A stretch of 64,000 nt of DNA from contig NZ_SOZE01000006.1 of assembly GCF_004519315.1 (NCBI RefSeq), positions 62,001 through 126,000 on the forward strand, given 5' to 3'. The position numbers and the translations under genes were made by a program. This document shows positions 1 to 9,114 of the stretch, piece by piece. The stretch comes from Mucilaginibacter psychrotolerans (GTDB lineage Bacteria > Bacteroidota > Bacteroidia > Sphingobacteriales > Sphingobacteriaceae). The notes under the pieces are model-generated. The model saw only the letters and a list, made by a program, of their open reading frames with translations. It was not told the origin of the DNA and made no database searches. Position 1 is the first letter of the stretch; every line of letters begins with the position of its first letter.

Positions 1-120
1 ATCGGGGATGGTAGCAGCAATATAAAGCTCGGGCAGGATTTTTTTATCCTGGGCATAAGTGGCAAACGAAAAGGAGCAGGCAATAGCCAGCACTGCCAAA
101 AGGAATTGATGCCTTTTCAT
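1..120 (-). CDS. N-terminus of a secreted protein, cut by the window edge
   Basis: An ATG at 120 reads leftward and stays open to the window edge, giving 40 residues. They begin with a typical signal peptide: MKR, a hydrophobic run, then a Tyr-Ala-Gln cleavage site near residue 24. It lies 1 bp downstream of the stop of the DUF3857 gene on its right and shares its strand, so the two are almost certainly co-transcribed. Sphingobacteriaceae often carry DUF3857 genes in adjacent pairs, so this may be a second one, but the visible part is too short to assign a family. Confidence 0.75.
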   Translation of the reverse strand, partial: MKRHQFLLAVLAIACSFSFATYAQDKKILPELYIAATIPD

Positions 121-121
121 A

Positions 122-2047
122 TTACGATTTTTTCAGCACAATAGGCTCGTTGAGCATCTCGTACATTTTTTTGTAGAAGTCCTGGAATTCCGGATAGTTC
201 TCTTTGAAATAAATGGTTTGCTTTACATCTACCTGGTAACGCACCGATACAGCATCGCCTTGCTCGCCCATTACCCGCCTAAAAGTTATGCTGCCATCAG
301 GCATTTCCATCCTAGCACTTTTGGGCAGTGATTCAACTTTGTAACCTGCGGGCAACTTATACTGCCCTACCAGCATAAAGCTGTTGAGGTAACCAAAATC
401 AACATCGGTAAAACGGTTTGCTGCCAGGAAGGGGCTCGTTTTGGCTTCGCCCAATACATTGGGGTTAAAATAGATATAGTTTTCATCCGATCCGGTAAGG
501 TCGAGGCTAAAGTCTACGGTTTGCTTCAACGGTAGGGTGTCAACCTCCATATCCTCCATTTTCAACGAGTTTATCTTCAAGCCGTTGTCTCCGCTGCGCA
601 TATAGTCGATGTATTTTTTCTCGCCATCGGTTTTATACCGCTGCACCGTATTAACTTTACGGTAGCCATAACTAACTAAACTGGCAGATCCTGTTGCTTT
701 GCTATCGGGCTTTATCTCGGCGGCTACTATGGCAAAATATTTTACGGCTTTTTTGTTCGCCACGAAAACCATATCGTACGTTTCGGCATCCTTATCCATC
801 GCCAGTCCGAAGGTATTCAGCACATTGGCTGGTGGCATATTATACAGGTTGTACTTGTTGGTGGCATCGAGCACATAGTTGGTTACGGTATCTATCGGTA
901 TGTAAGCCACCACACTGTTGAATTTATACGAGCTTGGAAATGCGGGGTTAACCCTGCCATGGCCGCGGGTACTTACCAGCATAGGCTGCACATTTACGCC
1001 CGACTTTTTAAGCAGGTGGCACAAAATCATATTGATCTCGCCCGAGTTGCCGGCTTTCTTTTCCCAGGCTTTTCCTACACCGTCGGTAGTATATTTATCA
1101 TAAGTGCCGCTGAATTTCATGGCATTTTTTACCTCGCCAAAAACGTAAGCAACCTTTTCATCTAAAGTTTTAAGGGCTTTTGCTTTGGCAATAATCACCT
1201 CCTCGCCGACGAGCTTTTTACCCAATTGCATACCCAGATCTTCGCTCTTCATCATATTATCGCCCACCTTAGCCCAGGTGTCAGAAAAATTGCGGGAATA
1301 ACTACCCGGTATGTTTATGCTCAGCAGCTGAAATAAAAGACGTTCACAATTGTCTTCGCGCGAGGTCATAAACGGCTCATCCGGAATAGACGGGAGATTG
1401 GCAATGGCCCTGATTTTGGTGCCGCTGCCTTCTTCTTTGTTTACCGCCCAGGGCTGCGTGCGGGTCTCCAGATTTTTGTAATATAATAAATCGGGGACGG
1501 TGGTTTTGAGTTCGCTGTAACGGGTAGGCAAATGGCCTTGGAAATACCAATCCGGGAAATCGCCAACGTTGGCCGCTGTTAAGGTGTATTTAAACTCCAG
1601 CACCGACCCGGCCTGCACGTTGGGGAACGAGAAAACCAGCGCCGAGCTATACTTATCAACCGCTTCGGTAAATATCTGTTTTTTATCAACCTTGGTTATA
1701 ACCGGTTTACCATCAACCATGTTAATGGTTTGGGCCTGCAGCCCGCTAATGTATTCGGCATGATCCTGGCTGTAGTATTCTATCCGGATATCGCCTTCGC
1801 CTTTGCCGTTGGTGTTGAATATCTTGATGCGTTTATGAAAGTTGCTAACAATCTGGTACTGCGAATCGAAGAATACATCGGCTTTATCGAAAAGTACCAT
1901 GGCGTTGGCATCTTTCTCGAAATCGCAGGCTTTTAGTTGCAAATCGGCAACGTCTACTTTTCCGAAAGGTTGTGTGGTAGGGGGCGTTTGCGCTTTAACG
2001 GTAATGGCAAGCAGGCAAGCCAGTAGTAAGGTAAGGGTTTTGTTCAT
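122..2047 (-). CDS. DUF3857 transglutaminase-like exported protein
   Basis: A 641-residue protein with a signal peptide (about residues 1-19, ending KAQ). It has an N-terminal DUF3857 domain (about 45-200), a transglutaminase-like core (about 280-400) and a C-terminal beta-rich DUF2569-like region. In the core, the place where active transglutaminases have Cys reads GNSGEIN, and the usual His position reads FNSVVAY. The catalytic triad is therefore not conserved and the fold is probably used structurally. Such proteins are common in Bacteroidota and are presumed periplasmic; their substrate is unknown. The gene heads a probable two-gene operon with the partial gene at 1-120 and is divergent from the DUF1800 gene. 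Confidence 0.85.
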   Translation of the reverse strand: MNKTLTLLLACLLAITVKAQTPPTTQPFGKVDVADLQLKACDFEKDANAMVLFDKADVFFDSQYQIVSNFHKRIKIFNTNGKGEGDIRIEYYSQDHAEYISGLQAQTINMVDGKPVITKVDKKQIFTEAVDKYSSALVFSFPNVQAGSVLEFKYTLTAANVGDFPDWYFQGHLPTRYSELKTTVPDLLYYKNLETRTQPWAVNKEEGSGTKIRAIANLPSIPDEPFMTSREDNCERLLFQLLSINIPGSYSRNFSDTWAKVGDNMMKSEDLGMQLGKKLVGEEVIIAKAKALKTLDEKVAYVFGEVKNAMKFSGTYDKYTTDGVGKAWEKKAGNSGEINMILCHLLKKSGVNVQPMLVSTRGHGRVNPAFPSSYKFNSVVAYIPIDTVTNYVLDATNKYNLYNMPPANVLNTFGLAMDKDAETYDMVFVANKKAVKYFAIVAAEIKPDSKATGSASLVSYGYRKVNTVQRYKTDGEKKYIDYMRSGDNGLKINSLKMEDMEVDTLPLKQTVDFSLDLTGSDENYIYFNPNVLGEAKTSPFLAANRFTDVDFGYLNSFMLVGQYKLPAGYKVESLPKSARMEMPDGSITFRRVMGEQGDAVSVRYQVDVKQTIYFKENYPEFQDFYKKMYEMLNEPIVLKKS

Positions 2048-2169
2048 GTGATAGCTAAATTGTGATTAGGCCACACGAATGTAATAACTGCAAGGAACAT
2101 TCCACAATTTTTGACGATAAAATAAAAAAAAAACTAAACCCTTTTAGTTCGGGCCTGTCATACCTATAT

Positions 2170-3552
2170 ATGACAGCCAACATGAAAAACATCCGCCACT
2201 TGTATGCGCGGGCTGGCTTTAGCCTCAGGTTTGAGGATTTGGATACGCTTGGGAAGCTATCTGTAAAAGAGGCGGTAGCGGCGGTGTTCCGTGCATCAGA
2301 AAACAGCGACCCAACCGCCATCATTGCCGGCAACATCAACTATAAAGATTTTCTGTTGGCCAACGAAGGCACCAAGAAGATGTTTTTGCAGGAGCAACGC
2401 CAGCAGGAAAAAGCCCTGAATATTGATTGGGTGAACAAAATGAGCAGTACCGATGCGCAACTGCGCGAGAAGATGACGCTGTTTTGGCATAACCATTTTG
2501 CCTGCCGAACGCAAAACGCCTGGTATGCCCAACAACTAAATAATATACAGCGCAGCAACGCCCTGGGCAATTTTAAAACTCTGTTGATGGAGGTATCAAA
2601 AACGCCTGCTATGCTGCAGTTTTTGAACAATCAACAAAACCAAAAGAACCACCCCAACGAAAACTTTGCGCGCGAACTGATGGAGCTTTTTACCATTGGC
2701 CGCGGCAACTATACCGAGCAGGACGTAAAGGAATCGGCGCGGGCATTTACCGGCTGGAGTTTTAAGAAAGACGGCAGCTTTGCGGCCCGCCCCCTTCAAC
2801 ACGATGTCGGGCAAAAAACCTTCCTGGGGAAAACCGGCAATTTTGCAGGCGAGGATATTATAGATATGCTGCTCGCCAAAAAAGAAACCGCTTTGTTCAT
2901 CTGCAAAAAACTCTATAGGTACCTGGTGAACGATGTACCCAACAATGCGCACATCGGCACCATGGCAGATATTTTTTACAACGGCAATTATGAGATAAAA
3001 CCGCTGCTGCAATATATTTTTACAGCCGATTGGTTTTATACCGATAACAACATGGGTAACCTGATCAAAGCCCCGGTGGAGTTTATAGTGGGTTTAAACA
3101 GGCAGTTTTACATCACTTATCAAAACCCCGATGTGGTGCTACAGTTTGAACGGGCATTGGGGCAGGTGCTGTTTAACCCTCCTAATGTAGCCGGGTGGCC
3201 GGGTGGTAAAAACTGGATAGACAGCTCATCATTGATGTACCGTTTAAAGATACCCTCGACCGTGCTGAATGGCGGCGTAATTGAGTTTAGCGGCAAGGTA
3301 GACCCCGAAGACGAAGCCTTTATAGCCACCACCCGCAAACAAAAGGAAGCAGTAACTACAAAAATACAGGCACAGGCCGATTGGGCTAAATTCATGAACA
3401 GCATACCGCGCGGCACCGGCAAGGCCGCAATAGCGCAAACCTTATTAACAGCGCCGTTGAGCACGGGCATTACAGACATCATCAATAAAACTACGGATAT
3501 AAAAGCACTGGCTATAGAACTGGTATCTACACCGGAGTATCAACTGTGTTAA
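2170..3552 (+). CDS. DUF1800 family protein
   Basis: A DUF1800 protein of about 460 residues. The frame is open from an ATG at 2062, but the extra 36 residues are Lys/Asn-rich and unlike the family. The ATG at 2170, or the one at 2182, fits the usual start just before the conserved helix with HLYARAGF. Family-type segments are visible: FWHNHFACR, NFARELMELFTIG and a VAGWPGGKNWIDSS motif near the C-terminus. DUF1800 genes are nearly always followed by a DUF1501 gene, as here. The pair is thought to act on exported material, but its biochemistry is unknown. The family call is firm; the start is uncertain. Confidence 0.88.
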   Translation: MTANMKNIRHLYARAGFSLRFEDLDTLGKLSVKEAVAAVFRASENSDPTAIIAGNINYKDFLLANEGTKKMFLQEQRQQEKALNIDWVNKMSSTDAQLREKMTLFWHNHFACRTQNAWYAQQLNNIQRSNALGNFKTLLMEVSKTPAMLQFLNNQQNQKNHPNENFARELMELFTIGRGNYTEQDVKESARAFTGWSFKKDGSFAARPLQHDVGQKTFLGKTGNFAGEDIIDMLLAKKETALFICKKLYRYLVNDVPNNAHIGTMADIFYNGNYEIKPLLQYIFTADWFYTDNNMGNLIKAPVEFIVGLNRQFYITYQNPDVVLQFERALGQVLFNPPNVAGWPGGKNWIDSSSLMYRLKIPSTVLNGGVIEFSGKVDPEDEAFIATTRKQKEAVTTKIQAQADWAKFMNSIPRGTGKAAIAQTLLTAPLSTGITDIINKTTDIKALAIELVSTPEYQLC

Positions 3553-3576
3553 GCAATGACTGAAGAATTGAATTAA

Positions 3577-3635
3577 TGAATTATTGATGGAGCTACACAA
3601 GACTAGTCATTCAATTTTACAAACTCAATAATTCA
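3577..3635. repeat. A+T-rich inverted repeat between DUF1800 and DUF1501 genes
   Basis: TGAATTATTGA at 3577-3587 is exactly complementary to TCAATAATTCA at 3625-3635. The 108-bp gap is rich in the word AATTCAAT in both orientations. This looks like an intergenic repeat of a kind common in Sphingobacteriaceae rather than a terminator, since no T-run follows it. Confidence 0.4.
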
Positions 3636-3661
3636 ATCCTCCACTAATTCAATAATTAATT

Positions 3662-4861
3662 ATGAAAAGGCGAGATTTTTTAAGGAACACCACATTGGCT
3701 TCGGGGGCATTTTTAATCCCTTCGTTTTTGAAGCCGCTGGAGGCTATGGCCATGGGCGATATCTCCGGGTACAAGAATTTGGTGGTGATACAGCTCTCCG
3801 GTGGTAATGATGGCCTTAATACCATCGTGCCCTTCGGCAACGACATTTATTACCAAAAACGCAAAACCATTGCCATACAGCAGCCCGATATAATCAAGCT
3901 GAACGATATGCAGGGACTCAACCCAAACCTTGCTGCCCTAAAAGAAATTTACGACCAAGGCTGGATGAGCGTCATCAACTCCGTAGGGTACCCCAACCCC
4001 GATAGGTCGCACTTCCGTTCGATGGATATATGGCAAACCGGCAGCGACGCCAACCAGTTTTTAACCACCGGCTGGATAGGCCGCTACCTGGATTCTAACT
4101 GCGCTACCTGTAATAACCCCTACACCGCTATAGAGGTTGATGATACGCTCTCCCTTGCCCTCAAAGGTGCAAAAATGAAGGGCATAGCTGTGGAGGATCC
4201 GGGCAAGCTTTATCAGGCTACACGGCAGCCATTCTTTAAGCAATTGGTGCACGGGCACGACGCTGCAAACCTCAACGAGGATAACCTGGGCTATCTTTAT
4301 AAAACCATGATAGAGACCTACTCTTCGGCAGATTATATACAGCAAACGTCAAAAACCTATATTACTACTGCCACCTACCCACAAACACCCTTTGCTAATC
4401 AACTTAAAAGCGTGGCTAAATTCATCAACTCGGGCTTGCAAACACGGGTGTATTATGTATCGTTGAGCGGGTTTGATACACACACCGGCCAGCAGAACCA
4501 GCAAGGCCGCCAGCTAAAGATTTATGCGGATGCTGTAGAGGCGTTTGTTAAAGACCTAAAGCAGGCCAACAAACTGGATGATACGCTGGTGATGACCTTC
4601 TCTGAATTTGGCCGCCGCGTGGAGCAAAACGCCAGCAATGGTACCGACCACGGCACCGCCAACAACATCATGCTATTTGGCGGCAAGTTGAAAAAGGCAG
4701 GGATATACAACGATGCCCCCAATCTTGCTCAACTGGATAACGGCGACTTGAAATACGAGATAGATTTCCGTTCGGTGTACGCCACGCTTTTAGATAAATG
4801 GCTCAATGTAAACAACAGCCAGGTACTTAATAAGAATTTTGCCGGACTGGATTTTGTATAA
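3662..4861 (+). CDS. DUF1501 family protein
   Basis: A 399-residue DUF1501 protein, a family related to sulfatases and alkaline phosphatases. The N-terminus MKRRDFLRN followed by a hydrophobic stretch resembles a Tat-type signal, with cleavage near residue 30. Conserved elements include the early VIQLSGGNDGLNT motif, SGFDTHTGQQNQQG (about residue 270) and FSEFGRRVEQNASNGTDHGT (about 315-335), which supply the expected His and Asp metal ligands. It follows the DUF1800 gene on the same strand, the standard pairing. The family call is firm; the physiological role is unknown. Confidence 0.9.
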   Translation: MKRRDFLRNTTLASGAFLIPSFLKPLEAMAMGDISGYKNLVVIQLSGGNDGLNTIVPFGNDIYYQKRKTIAIQQPDIIKLNDMQGLNPNLAALKEIYDQGWMSVINSVGYPNPDRSHFRSMDIWQTGSDANQFLTTGWIGRYLDSNCATCNNPYTAIEVDDTLSLALKGAKMKGIAVEDPGKLYQATRQPFFKQLVHGHDAANLNEDNLGYLYKTMIETYSSADYIQQTSKTYITTATYPQTPFANQLKSVAKFINSGLQTRVYYVSLSGFDTHTGQQNQQGRQLKIYADAVEAFVKDLKQANKLDDTLVMTFSEFGRRVEQNASNGTDHGTANNIMLFGGKLKKAGIYNDAPNLAQLDNGDLKYEIDFRSVYATLLDKWLNVNNSQVLNKNFAGLDFV

Positions 4862-5121
4862 TGGGTTGCCAGTTTGAGGTTATGCAAAAAACGAGGAAAA
4901 CGACAGGGAAAACCCATGTGGCATTGGTAGATCCAAGCTAACATCCGTTAATCATGCCGGTTTATAAGGCATAAGTAAAACATTCCACAGCAACCGCGAT
5001 ACCAGGGGAATAGCGTCGTTCATCACCAAAACCAATAGAGGCTTTTATGGGCAGGATTTGGGCAGAAAGCGAGTTAGGTAAAGGGACTGCTTTTAAAATT
5101 AATTTGCGGTACCAGTGTTTT

Positions 5122-5222
5122 TCTGAACTCGAATTTGGGAGAATTAATGAATTTTACAGAATTGCTTCACCAACACTAAGGCTTTCTGGGAATTCATAAA
5201 ATTCGTTTAATTAGAGTTCAGA
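5122..5222. repeat. Imperfect inverted repeat element in the 4862-5236 gap
   Basis: TCTGAACTC at 5122-5130 is complementary to GAGTTCAGA at 5214-5222. Inside, AATT and GAATTTT blocks pair imperfectly on both sides. It sits between convergent genes. From memory, similar 100-bp elements recur between genes in Mucilaginibacter and Pedobacter. I see no gene in the rest of the 375-bp gap. Confidence 0.45.
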
Positions 5223-5236
5223 CAAATGAACTCAAC

Positions 5237-6610
5237 CTACGCCCCTAACCTCGCCAAAATGGCGTCCGCACTTAACTTTTCCTGTTCGCCACTTTGCATA
5301 TTTTTAAAGCTGAGCAAGCCGCTTTGCATCTCGTCGCTACCAATTAGGATAGTGTAAGGTATCTGTTTGTTGTTAGCGTATTCCATCTGCTTTTTCAGCT
5401 TGGCACCTGCGGGGTAAAGCTCGGCATTAACGTTGTTGTTGCGTAGTTGTTGCAGCAAGGGCAATGCATAAGCTTCCGCCGCTGCATCGAACCCAATGAT
5501 AAGCACCTGTGTACTTTGCTCTGCCGATGCCGGGAACAGGTTCAGTTCCTCCATCACATCGTAAATACGGTCGGCCCCGAAGGAGATGCCGGCACCTGTT
5601 AAACCCTTCAAGCCGAACATGCCGGTAAGGTCGTCGTACCTGCCGCCGCCGCCGATGCTACCCATGGCTACTTCATTGGTCTTCACCTCGAAGATAGCGC
5701 CGGTATAATAATTCAAGCCGCGGGCCAGGGTGATATCCAGTTCTAATGTGGCACGTTTAAGTGGTGTGTATTGCAGGTAATTAAAAACAGTTTCCAGTTC
5801 GTCGCAGCCCTGCAGGCCAATCTCAGATGTGGCCAATGCCTCGCGAAGCTTTTGCAGTTTCTCTTCGTTGCTGCCTTCCAGCAAAATAACAGGCTTCAGT
5901 TTGTCGATATCAGCCTCGGTAAAGCCGCGTTCCAGCAGCTCTTTTATCACGCCGTCCAGGCCTATTTTATCCAGCTTATCAATGGCTACAGTGAGGTCAA
6001 TTATACTATCGTATTTATCTATTACTTGCGCAATTCCTGATAGTATTTTTCTATTGTTTATTTTTATGGTGAAATCCTTCAGTCCTAGCAAGCTCAAGGC
6101 TTCATCGTATATCATTACGAATTCCGCTTCGTTCAGCAGCGAAGCAGAACCCACTACATCCACATCGCATTGGTAAAACTCGCGATAGCGGCCTTTCTGT
6201 GGCTTATCCGCGCGCCAAACGGGCTGCACCTGGAAACGTTTGAAAGGAAAGGTGATTTCGTTTTGGTGCTGCACTACGTAACGGGCAAAAGGCACGGTAA
6301 GGTCGTAGCGGAGCGCTTTTTCGGAGATAGAACTGGTGAGCAAATTAGAGTTACGCTCGTCTAGCTGCTTTGTATCGGCTTTCGCCAGATAATCCCCGCT
6401 ATTCAATACTTTAAATATCAACTTATCCCCCTCATCACCATATTTACCGGTTAGGGTGCTCAGGTTCTCCATGGTAGGCGTTTCTATCTGCTGATAGCCA
6501 TATTTGCGGAACACGCCCTTAATGGTATCGAAAATGAAATTACGTTTAGCCATTTCGGCCGGAGAAAAATCGCGGGTGCCCTTAGGTACAGATGGTTTAA
6601 TAGATGCCAT
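5237..6610 (-). CDS. hisS: Histidine-tRNA ligase
   Basis: Class II histidyl-tRNA synthetase, which charges tRNA-His in the cytoplasm. Motif 2 is visible as WRADKPQKGRYREFYQCD, the histidine A loop as ARGLNYYTGAIFEV, and motif 3 as GGGGRYDDL followed by GISFGADRI. A C-terminal anticodon-binding domain occupies roughly residues 365-455. The longest frame starts at 6625, but the ATG at 6610 (MASIKPSVPKGTRDF) matches the family start and gives 457 residues, a normal length. It is a single gene, convergent with DUF1501. Confidence 0.95.
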   Translation of the reverse strand: MASIKPSVPKGTRDFSPAEMAKRNFIFDTIKGVFRKYGYQQIETPTMENLSTLTGKYGDEGDKLIFKVLNSGDYLAKADTKQLDERNSNLLTSSISEKALRYDLTVPFARYVVQHQNEITFPFKRFQVQPVWRADKPQKGRYREFYQCDVDVVGSASLLNEAEFVMIYDEALSLLGLKDFTIKINNRKILSGIAQVIDKYDSIIDLTVAIDKLDKIGLDGVIKELLERGFTEADIDKLKPVILLEGSNEEKLQKLREALATSEIGLQGCDELETVFNYLQYTPLKRATLELDITLARGLNYYTGAIFEVKTNEVAMGSIGGGGRYDDLTGMFGLKGLTGAGISFGADRIYDVMEELNLFPASAEQSTQVLIIGFDAAAEAYALPLLQQLRNNNVNAELYPAGAKLKKQMEYANNKQIPYTILIGSDEMQSGLLSFKNMQSGEQEKLSADAILARLGA

Positions 6611-6674
6611 GGCGCAAATGTACAAAAAACAAGGTTAAGCTAAACTGATTCCGGGGAACGGCTTTAAATCACCC

Positions 6675-6785
6675 GTCATGCCGAATTTGTTTCGGTACCC
6701 CACACGGCAGGTAACGGGCGTGCATGGCGGGTTAGTATTGTGGTGACTCTTATGATGGGGTATCGAAACAAGTAATCGGCATGAC
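6675..6785. repeat. Palindromic repeat with 27-29-bp arms
   Basis: The left arm (6675-6701, starting GTCATGCCGAATTTG) is nearly the reverse complement of the right arm (6757-6785, ending ATCGGCATGAC). The arms differ by a few substitutions and a 2-bp indel. The 55-bp centre has no coding potential. The form is that of a REP/BIME-like or small MITE-like element dispersed between genes. Confidence 0.6.
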
Positions 6786-6814
6786 GTTTAGTTTTCGATC
6801 GAGTAAAACTTAGT

Positions 6815-6852
6815 TTAAAAAACAAAGCCCTCCCGAATGTTCGGAAGGGCTT
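6815..6852 (-). terminator. Rho-independent terminator of the OmpA-family gene
   Basis: Read on the minus strand, AAGCCCT and AGGGCTT (6846-6852 with 6825-6831) form a stem. An inner CCGAA/TTCGG stem lies within it, and a run rich in T follows at 6824-6815. It lies 37 bp past the OmpA-family stop, in the right orientation. Confidence 0.8.
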
Positions 6853-6888
6853 ATGCTGAAACTATTATTAATCTGTCTTTTTTAAAGC

Positions 6889-7566
6889 TTATTGGGCGGT
6901 ACGTGCCTGGCTCTTCATTTGCTCGTTGGCAACAATCACGATTTCTACACGGCGGTTCTGTGCCTGTCCGTCAACAGTGGTGTTATCGGCAATCGGTTCT
7001 GATTCGCCTTTACCCGATGTGGTTAACCTGGAGCTTGCAACATTGGCTGCGGCTATAAAAGCTTTCACGGCTTCAGCCCTGCGTATAGACAGGGCCATGT
7101 TAAGCGCATCGCCACCAGTACTATCGGTATGGCCAACAATCAGGATATTTGTTTGCGGGTTATTTACCAATGATGCTGCAAGGTTTTGCAGGTTAGTACG
7201 TGCTGCAGCTTTAAGGTCTGATTTATTGGTATCGAATAAAATACCCGAATCAAATTTCACCAAAATACCTTCACCTTCGCGGATAACTGTTGCGCCCGGT
7301 ACGGTTTGTTTTATCTCGGCAGCTTGCCTATCCATATTACGGCCAATAAATGCACCGGCTGTACCACCCACTGCACCACCAATAATAGCACCCAAGGCAG
7401 TGTTACCGGCTGCTTTGCCAATAATTGCACCTATGGTACCGCCTGCACCTGCACCAATGGCGGTGCCTTTTTGTGTTTTGGTTAATGAGTTACAGCTGCT
7501 GCCGATAACGCCTAACGAAGCTATTGCAATACTGAAAGTAGCTATCTTTAATTTTAAAGTCTTCAT
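6889..7566 (-). CDS. OmpA-family lipoprotein with glycine zipper
   Basis: A 225-residue envelope protein. A lipoprotein signal ends at Cys25 (GSSC). A glycine-zipper segment follows (about 36-80, repeated GAGAGG/GAIIGGAVGG), then a C-terminal OmpA peptidoglycan-binding domain (about 100-215). That domain has the usual TDSTGGDALNMALSIRRAE motif and the ending NRRVEIVIV. The architecture matches YiaD-type proteins, which anchor the outer membrane to peptidoglycan. It is monocistronic, with its own terminator and a candidate promoter. The family is certain; the specific role is not. Confidence 0.9.
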   Translation of the reverse strand: MKTLKLKIATFSIAIASLGVIGSSCNSLTKTQKGTAIGAGAGGTIGAIIGKAAGNTALGAIIGGAVGGTAGAFIGRNMDRQAAEIKQTVPGATVIREGEGILVKFDSGILFDTNKSDLKAAARTNLQNLAASLVNNPQTNILIVGHTDSTGGDALNMALSIRRAEAVKAFIAAANVASSRLTTSGKGESEPIADNTTVDGQAQNRRVEIVIVANEQMKSQARTAQ

Positions 7567-7612
7567 GTTATATAGTTGTGTATTTGATTAGCTACTTGCA
7601 AAGCAGATGCCA

Positions 7613-7693
7613 AATGCCGTGTTTGGCGGGAAATCACCGGCATTATCTACAAGGCTTAAAAAACCTTACCAAAACTATAGTTTTTTAATTCAA
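7613..7693 (-). promoter_or_regulatory. Candidate promoter and leader hairpin of the OmpA-family gene
   Basis: On the minus strand TAGTTTTG (7677-7670) matches the Bacteroidota -7 consensus TAnnTTTG. A TTG lies at 7693-7691, closer than the ideal spacing. The resulting leader of about 95 nt contains a 7-bp inverted repeat (AATGCCG at 7613-7619 with CGGCATT at 7638-7644). Confidence 0.35.
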
Positions 7694-7781
7694 GGGAAAT
7701 CCGAAAGGTAAAAATGGCAGTTACCACAAATACACTCAACAACTATTGACTGTAATTTAGGACAAAATTCGCTAAAAACAC

Positions 7782-9110
7782 CTATTGCCTGATCAATTTT
7801 GCCGGGATGATTAGCGTAAAGGTGCTGCCTACGCCCTCCTCAGAACGCACCTGCAGCTCTATTTCGTGAAAAGTTGCTATCGATTTTACGATGGGCAGCC
7901 CCAGCCCAAAGCTGTCCTGCTTAGGCGATTGCTTTATTTTTTTGAACCTGTCGAAAATGTAAGGCAACTCATCTTCCGCGATGCCTATGCCGGTATCGTT
8001 TATGCTGATGACGTAGTAATTCTTTACCTTCTCGCCATTTACAATAATGGAACCATCGGGCTTATTGTACTTAATGGCGTTATTTACCAGGTTAAACAGC
8101 AAGTTGAACAACAAAAACTTATTTACATTAACCAGTGTTACATCCTCGCTCAGTGCCAGCGCGTAACCTATGTTTTTCTCCTGCAGGCGTATAGATATCT
8201 CTTCATACAAATCCTGCAGCATATCCGTTAGCGATATCTCGTCTTCCTTTAAAAACTGCTCGTTCTCTATCTGCGATATCAGCAACAGCGTTTTGGTAAT
8301 ACTCTTGAGCCGGTTAAGTATTTTCTGCATCTCCAGCATGCGCACCTTCATCTCATCGTTTATATCTTCCTGCTGAAACATATTCTCAATCTTCGATTGC
8401 AGGATAGAGATTGGGGTCATCAGTTCGTGCGAGGCATTAGAGATAAATTCCCGCTCCTTTTGAAATGCATGCTCAATAGTTACAATCATCTTATGAATGC
8501 TGAGATCGAGGTGCTGAAAATCTGACGTGGTGGTTTTAACCTGCGCATACGAGGTAAAACTAGGAAACTTGGCACCAACCAGCTTGGTGCGTATAATACG
8601 GCTTAAGGGCGCAAGGATATAGTTAGAATATACCAGATCGGCCAGTATGGTGAGCAATATCATACCCAGCAGTATCAGGAAAGCGATGTTTTGCAGGGGG
8701 CCGGTGGTATCGTCAATAGTTTCGGTGCTTTTGCCAATCTCCAGCAGGTAATTTTTTTTGCCAACCATAAAGGTATGGCTCAGGATGCGGTAATCTATGG
8801 TATCGCGCTCAACCGAGCGGCGTTCGTTTTGTATGGTATCGGCATAGTAATCGGGTTCCGCTTCATCCAGACTTATATACTCTTCTTTCAGCGGCAGGTA
8901 GCTACCGTAGCTTTGCCCATCTTCGATATAAGTTTGGATGCCTTTCTCCTTTACTATTTGCAGTAGCTTATCCTTTTGTTTAATGAGGCGGTCATCGGTA
9001 TAGTTGCGGTTGATGCTTTCGATAATGGAGGGCAGCAAAAGCACAAAAAGGGTTACAATTACCAGTTTTGATAAGGCATTAAACAGCGTTAGTTTGGTTT
9101 TTAGCTTCAA
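7782..9110 (-). CDS. Sensor histidine kinase
   Basis: A 442-residue membrane kinase. One TM helix at about residues 14-31, a periplasmic sensor loop at 32-140, a second TM at about 141-162, then a linker and dimerization domain with the phospho-accepting His228 in SNASHELMTP. The ATPase domain carries an N box (NLVNNAIKYN), G1 (DTGIGIAEDE), F box (IFDRF) and G2 (GLGLPIVKS). All catalytic motifs are intact. It lies 4 bp downstream of the response regulator gene and is surely its partner. The stimulus is unknown; the barrel gene upstream in the same run may be a target. Confidence 0.92.
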   Translation of the reverse strand: MKLKTKLTLFNALSKLVIVTLFVLLLPSIIESINRNYTDDRLIKQKDKLLQIVKEKGIQTYIEDGQSYGSYLPLKEEYISLDEAEPDYYADTIQNERRSVERDTIDYRILSHTFMVGKKNYLLEIGKSTETIDDTTGPLQNIAFLILLGMILLTILADLVYSNYILAPLSRIIRTKLVGAKFPSFTSYAQVKTTTSDFQHLDLSIHKMIVTIEHAFQKEREFISNASHELMTPISILQSKIENMFQQEDINDEMKVRMLEMQKILNRLKSITKTLLLISQIENEQFLKEDEISLTDMLQDLYEEISIRLQEKNIGYALALSEDVTLVNVNKFLLFNLLFNLVNNAIKYNKPDGSIIVNGEKVKNYYVISINDTGIGIAEDELPYIFDRFKKIKQSPKQDSFGLGLPIVKSIATFHEIELQVRSEEGVGSTFTLIIPAKLIRQ

Positions 9111-9114
9111 ATGC

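Noticed and set aside
2062..2169. Extended N-terminus of the DUF1800 protein
   Set aside because: The extra residues are unlike the family and lie in the likely promoter region of the divergent genes.
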